Below are positions 60,489 through 64,000 of a stretch of DNA of 64,000 bases, piece after piece. The notes beneath the pieces are model-generated. The model saw only the letters and a list, made by a program, of their open reading frames with translations. It made no database searches and was not told the origin of the DNA. Origin of the DNA: Bacillus mesophilus. GTDB taxonomy: Bacteria > Bacillota > Bacilli > Bacillales > SA4. The position numbers and the translations under genes are program-made. The stretch spans positions 806,001 through 870,000 of the forward strand of contig NZ_JAAIWM010000001.1 in assembly GCF_011008845.1 (NCBI RefSeq), written 5' to 3'. Positions within the stretch are counted from its first letter, which is position 1. Every line of letters starts with the position of its first letter.

Positions 60489-61712
60489 ATGATAGGACCA
60501 TTTAATCCACTATCAGCTGAATTTCAAGAAGATCGTTATGAGGTATTGAAGAAGTATCGCGAACAAGAACCTGTTCACGGAAGTCCGGAAAAAGTACTAT
60601 CAGGACGTGAACTTACTCGTTGGACATTGACTAGATATGATGATGCCGTGTTTGTTCTAAAGGACTCTAGGTTTGTCAAAGAGTTGAAGAATGTTTTTCC
60701 GGATGCACCTCCCCCGCCTATACCTTCTGGCATGGAGGCTCTAGTCTCATCTCAGCGCAATCAAATGCTATTTCGAGACCCACCTGACCATACCCGCTTG
60801 CGTAGGCTCGTTACCCAAGCATTTACCCCTCGTATTGTTGAACAACTGAATCCTAGAATAAAAGAGATTGCGGTTGATCTATTATCGGATATTAAAGTAG
60901 GATCTGAGTTTGATGTGGTTTCGGCTTTCGCATTTCCGTTACCGGTTATCGTTATAGCTGAAATGCTCGGTGTTCCTCATGAAGACCGTGACAAAATTAA
61001 GAGTTGGTCACAGTCCTTTATTAAGACGATCGATTATAAACCATCGATGGAAGCATATTTTCAAGGAAATCAAGCAACCATTGAATTCCGAGATTATTTT
61101 CGGGATATTATTCGGGAAAGGGCGAAACAACCGAAAACGGATCTAATCAGTGGCCTTATCCAAGCTCGTGACGAGGGCGGGAAACTGAGTGAGGATGAAT
61201 TACTAGATATGTGCATTCTGCTACTCGTTGCGGGGCATGAGACGACTGTGAATTTGATTGCTAATACCATTTATTTGCTGAACAAATATCCGAATCAGCA
61301 GGAGCTATTACGTAATCAACCAGAGCTTATGCCAAATGCGATTGAAGAAGTGTTACGCTTTGAACCCCCAGTTCAGGTTATGGGACGTCAAGTGGCAGAA
61401 GAATTAACGTTACGTGGAAAAACACTTCACCGCGGTGACTTTGTGAACATATGGATTTCATCTGCTAACAGAGATGAAAATCAATTTGAAAATCCTGATG
61501 TATTTAATATTACACGGAAGGATAATCGACATCTGGCATTCGGTCAAGGTCATCATTTTTGTTTAGGAGCACCTCTTGCCCGTAAAGAAGGCGAAATTTC
61601 TATTGCGACATTCCTAGAATGTTTCCCACATATGGAATTGGGGACTGACCATCTAGAATGGACGCTTTCCCCATTGATGCGTTCTTTGAAGAGCTTACCA
61701 GTTAGAGTTTAA
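60489..61712 (+). CDS. Cytochrome P450 (CYP107-like)
   Basis: A 407-residue soluble P450. The oxygen-binding I-helix motif reads LLVAGHETTVN near residue 243, the K-helix ExxR is EEVLR near 283, and the heme-thiolate loop is FGQGHHFCLGAPLAR with Cys near 354. Length and sequence fit bacterial class-I P450s of the CYP107 type, which hydroxylate macrolides, fatty acids or steroids. No ferredoxin or reductase gene is adjacent, so it would borrow electrons from elsewhere. ATGGGAGAG precedes ATG 60489. Confidence 0.95.
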   Translation: MIGPFNPLSAEFQEDRYEVLKKYREQEPVHGSPEKVLSGRELTRWTLTRYDDAVFVLKDSRFVKELKNVFPDAPPPPIPSGMEALVSSQRNQMLFRDPPDHTRLRRLVTQAFTPRIVEQLNPRIKEIAVDLLSDIKVGSEFDVVSAFAFPLPVIVIAEMLGVPHEDRDKIKSWSQSFIKTIDYKPSMEAYFQGNQATIEFRDYFRDIIRERAKQPKTDLISGLIQARDEGGKLSEDELLDMCILLLVAGHETTVNLIANTIYLLNKYPNQQELLRNQPELMPNAIEEVLRFEPPVQVMGRQVAEELTLRGKTLHRGDFVNIWISSANRDENQFENPDVFNITRKDNRHLAFGQGHHFCLGAPLARKEGEISIATFLECFPHMELGTDHLEWTLSPLMRSLKSLPVRV

Positions 61713-61842
61713 GGGTCCATCATATGAGTAGTGTGAATTCATATTCAGGCAAATGAATCTCTAGATGTAAGGCTAGACGATTTCTTTAAAATGATAATTG
61801 CCGCTACAAGAGTTATTTTGTTAGTAGATTACTAGACTATAG

Positions 61843-61885
61843 AAAAAACGGTAAGAGTTTAGTCTTCTAAACTCTTACCGTTTTT
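61843..61885 (+). terminator. Terminator of the P450 gene
   Basis: AACGGTAAGAGTTTAG / CTAAACTCTTACCGTT perfect 16-bp stem with TTTTT, the strongest hairpin of this region. Confidence 0.88.
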
Positions 61886-61907
61886 GGTTTGCGTATTTTG
61901 AAAAATT

Positions 61908-61934
61908 GGGACAAGGTACCTGTCCCTATGTCCC
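61908..61934. repeat. GGGACA-type palindromic repeat, copy 5
   Basis: GGGACAAGGTACCTGTCCC followed by TATGTCCC, one base different from copy 4. It supplies the stop codon and last two residues (Gly-Thr) of the ABC permease gene. Confidence 0.82.
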
Positions 61935-63035
61935 AATTTCTCTATTCTTGATGTTGTGTAGGGTAGCGAGGATACATAGAAATCCTGCTATAATCATGAC
62001 TAGGCATGCGACTATTGGGTATAGGACGGGATATCCGAATAGGTCGATGGCTTTGAAGTCGGTGAATAGGATTTGCACTCTTACTGTAGAGATGTATGAG
62101 AATGTTAAGAGTGTTTGTAGGCTTTCTGCCATTCCTAAGAGTTCTGGTGCTATATAGATAGAAGCACTGATAAAGAAAGTGATTAGTGCGTTATGACATA
62201 GGGATGAGATCCACACAATTAATAGAGCGAATGAGCATCCTGCTAGAAGGTGAATACCCAACTGAATGAAGTGATATTCTAGCATGGTGAACGCGTACGG
62301 TGACTCTGCATATGCTGGGTTTAGATAGAGTGTGTAGAATTGAATCGGCATTCCCCATCCTTCGTTTCCGTGAAGAATGAAATTAAGGACCAGGTTAAAC
62401 GCTTCCCAACTCAACACGACTAAACATGTATAAATGAGTGCTGCAACTATTTTTGCTTTAGCTAATGGCTTTCGTCCTTTTTTTGAGCTAAATAAATAGT
62501 GGTCCATTTTCGAACTATATTCCTTAGAATAGATGGGTGAGAGTCCAAGGATTAACATGACTCCTAACACTAGGAACGCGCCAAATTCCACAAAGGCTAC
62601 GGTTTGTGTTGGTCCTGTTTGATGTGAAAACTGATTCATAGAGATTTCTTCTCTCATGGCCATTTCCATTTCAGCCGCAGCTGTGATTTCTTTACGTAAT
62701 TCCTGTATTCTTTGTTCATTGCCCTCCATTACTACCTCTGATAGGACAAGCTTTTGATACATCCAGAGCTGCATCGTCTCTTGGTCTGTTAAAGCATCCT
62801 TCTCATCGTCAACTTGTTGCTTCTCCTTCTCGATTAGGCTAGCATACTCTATCTTAGCCTCTTGAATATCTTCATCTGTAATGGATCCTTCCCAGTCTTG
62901 ATACATGTCTTTTTCCACTGCTGAGGAGTAAGGGTAGGCAAGCGATAAATAAGACATTCCCAACATGAAGATGAATGTAATCCAAATACTTTTTTGCTTA
63001 AAAATTTTATATAACTCAAATTTAAGTAATTCCAT
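61926..63035 (-). CDS. ABC-2-type transporter permease
   Basis: A 369-residue membrane protein. It opens with one membrane segment (FELYKIFKQKSIWITFIFMLGM), then a long outer loop of about 120 charged residues, then five further segments including EFGAFLVLGVMLILGLSPIYSKEYSS, the usual ABC-2 layout. Its start overlaps the ATPase stop (TAATG). The last two residues and stop codon lie in a GGGACA repeat. Substrate unknown. Confidence 0.88.
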   Translation of the reverse strand: MELLKFELYKIFKQKSIWITFIFMLGMSYLSLAYPYSSAVEKDMYQDWEGSITDEDIQEAKIEYASLIEKEKQQVDDEKDALTDQETMQLWMYQKLVLSEVVMEGNEQRIQELRKEITAAAEMEMAMREEISMNQFSHQTGPTQTVAFVEFGAFLVLGVMLILGLSPIYSKEYSSKMDHYLFSSKKGRKPLAKAKIVAALIYTCLVVLSWEAFNLVLNFILHGNEGWGMPIQFYTLYLNPAYAESPYAFTMLEYHFIQLGIHLLAGCSFALLIVWISSLCHNALITFFISASIYIAPELLGMAESLQTLLTFSYISTVRVQILFTDFKAIDLFGYPVLYPIVACLVMIIAGFLCILATLHNIKNREIGT

Positions 63036-63904
63036 TACAGTTGCTCCTCATCAAAATAATACAAATATAAGTCCTCTAGATTTGGCACTTCCTTCTTTGC
63101 TTCTTCATTGGGTTTTGTATCACTTAACATACGCAACTGAACTCTATTTTCAACACGATTGATATTCCCAACTTTAAAATGTTCTTGGTAGTGAGGGATT
63201 TCTTCTTCGTTGACGATTACAGACCAAACCTTGTCTTCAATACCTTTTAGCAGTGTTTGTGGGGCTTCCTGCGAAATTACTTTCCCTTGCTTTAACACTA
63301 ATATTTCTTTTGCAATGAACTCTATATCAGAAACAATATGAGTGGAGAGTAATACAATCCTGTCCTTTGATATAGTAGATAACAAATTTCGAAAACGAAT
63401 TCTTTCCTTTGGATCCAGTCCCGCTGTTGGCTCATCAACAATAAGAATTTTTGGATCATTAAGCAAGGCTTGCGCGATGCCAACTCGTCGCTTCATCCCT
63501 CCAGAAAATTTCCCCACCTTCTTTTTCCGCTCTTCGAAAAGTCCTACCAAGGTTAAAACTTCCTCTACCTTTTCGTTTGTCTTCTCTTTGCTTAACCCTT
63601 TTAATGCAGCAATATATTGTAAAAGCTTCTCTGCCGTAAAATTTTCATAAAGCCCAACATGCTGTGGCAGATAGCCAATTAACTCCCGGTACTGATGATC
63701 CATTTTCACGATATCTTTTCCGTCTAAATAGACTGCTCCTGAACTTGGCTTCATCACGCTAGCAAGAATACGCATTAACGTTGTTTTACCTGATCCGTTT
63801 GAGCCGAGAATACCGTATACGCCTGTGGTCAGCTCTAACGTCACTTCATCTAGTGCAAGTTTATTTCCAAACCTTTTAGATACAGCATCAATGGTTAAAT
63901 TCAT
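63035..63904 (-). CDS. ABC transporter ATP-binding protein
   Basis: A 289-residue ATPase with Walker A GSNGSGKTT near residue 35, Q-loop region YLPQHVGLYENF, signature FSGGMKRRVGIAQ, Walker B ILIVDEPTAGLD and H-loop LLSTHIVSD, followed by an 85-residue tail. The order resembles drug or peptide exporters. It is coupled to the permease by TAATG and to an upstream membrane-protein gene whose end it overlaps. Confidence 0.95.
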   Translation of the reverse strand: MNLTIDAVSKRFGNKLALDEVTLELTTGVYGILGSNGSGKTTLMRILASVMKPSSGAVYLDGKDIVKMDHQYRELIGYLPQHVGLYENFTAEKLLQYIAALKGLSKEKTNEKVEEVLTLVGLFEERKKKVGKFSGGMKRRVGIAQALLNDPKILIVDEPTAGLDPKERIRFRNLLSTISKDRIVLLSTHIVSDIEFIAKEILVLKQGKVISQEAPQTLLKGIEDKVWSVIVNEEEIPHYQEHFKVGNINRVENRVQLRMLSDTKPNEEAKKEVPNLEDLYLYYFDEEQL

Positions 63905-64000
63905 ACGACATCCCCCTTTTAAACATATTTCTCATTTGAATCACAATTGTACCTGTAGCAAGGACCGTTACCACGATATAAAAAAGGGTTGGGACTCTGT
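63888..64000 (-). CDS. Partial upstream membrane protein (C-terminal part)
   Basis: In the remaining minus-strand frame the window edge is open and reads TLFYIVVTVLATGTIVIQMR, one membrane segment, then a basic end (NMFKRGMSYEFNH) with a TGA that overlaps the ATPase start by 17 bases. This close overlap suggests another permease or membrane subunit of the same exporter operon. The N-terminal part lies outside the window. Confidence 0.6.
   Translation of the reverse strand, partial: RVPTLFYIVVTVLATGTIVIQMRNMFKRGMSYEFNH

Overview
The window looks like a chromosomal segment of a low-GC, endospore-forming member of the Bacillaceae. Sequence reasons: AGGAGG-type ribosome sites, A+T-rich intergenic DNA, U-tailed hairpin terminators, and a set of spore genes (prkA, yhbH, cwlJ, a gamma-type SASP, two YjcZ-like miniproteins, a Spo0E-like phosphatase, a KinB-like kinase). 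The order prkA / yhbH / trmL (cspR) / yhbB-like amidase / queG (yhbA) resembles the yhb region of Bacillus subtilis. No prophage, transposase gene or CRISPR array was recognised.

Region 1 (about 0.4-10.2 kb) is a sulfane-sulfur (persulfide) handling locus present as two paralogous minus-strand operons. Copy A (418-4981) holds a TauE/SafE exporter, TusA, a rhodanese + metallo-beta-lactamase protein, a TusA-rhodanese fusion, two single-domain rhodaneses and a DsrE protein. It follows a CsoR/CstR-family repressor (5131-5391) whose residues (C31, N56, C60) fit a persulfide sensor rather than a copper sensor. Copy B (5675-9471) has exporter, TusA, rhodanese-MBL, glutaredoxin, DsrE and TusA-rhodanese, and ends upstream in a rhodanese gene broken by two frameshifts. 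TACCC/GGGTA operators overlap the repressor and copy A promoters. A DUF302 gene at 9665-10048 carries a closely related box, so it may belong to the same regulon.

Region 2 (10.3-19.5 kb) is sporulation and tRNA-modification housekeeping: yhbH, a 59-residue charged protein, a phased array of GTGCAT repeats, prkA, an SDR oxidoreductase, a ComFB-like protein, trmL, an amidase, queG, a B3/B4-domain protein and tRNA-Gly. Region 3 (19.7-27 kb) has a YtrA-type GntR/ABC operon, membrane proteins, a DUF421 protein, two YjcZ miniproteins and an unusually long gamma-SASP. Region 4 (27-34.7 kb) has two regulator/exporter modules: TetR beside MMPL plus a secreted heptad-repeat protein, and MFS divergent from an ArsR-like regulator.

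Region 5 (34.9-50.6 kb) is accessory: CBO0543-like membrane proteins (one with an amber stop), CorA, an XRE regulator with twin palindromes, a histidine kinase, a lipoprotein, a hydrolase, overlapping genes for a Spo0E-like phosphatase and an FbpB-like protein behind a three-hairpin leader, a nucleoside transporter, GNAT enzymes and cwlJ. Region 6 (50.7-64 kb) has an ECF sigma/anti-sigma pair with its own ECF-type promoter, a structured intergenic repeat, an ADP-ribosyltransferase-like protein, an MBL hydrolase, a STAS protein without the phospho-serine, an MscS-family channel, a cytochrome P450 and an ABC exporter cut by the window edge. Five copies of a GGGACA...TGTCCC palindromic repeat occur between 55.5 and 62 kb. 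All functional names come from motif recognition by eye; no database search was run.
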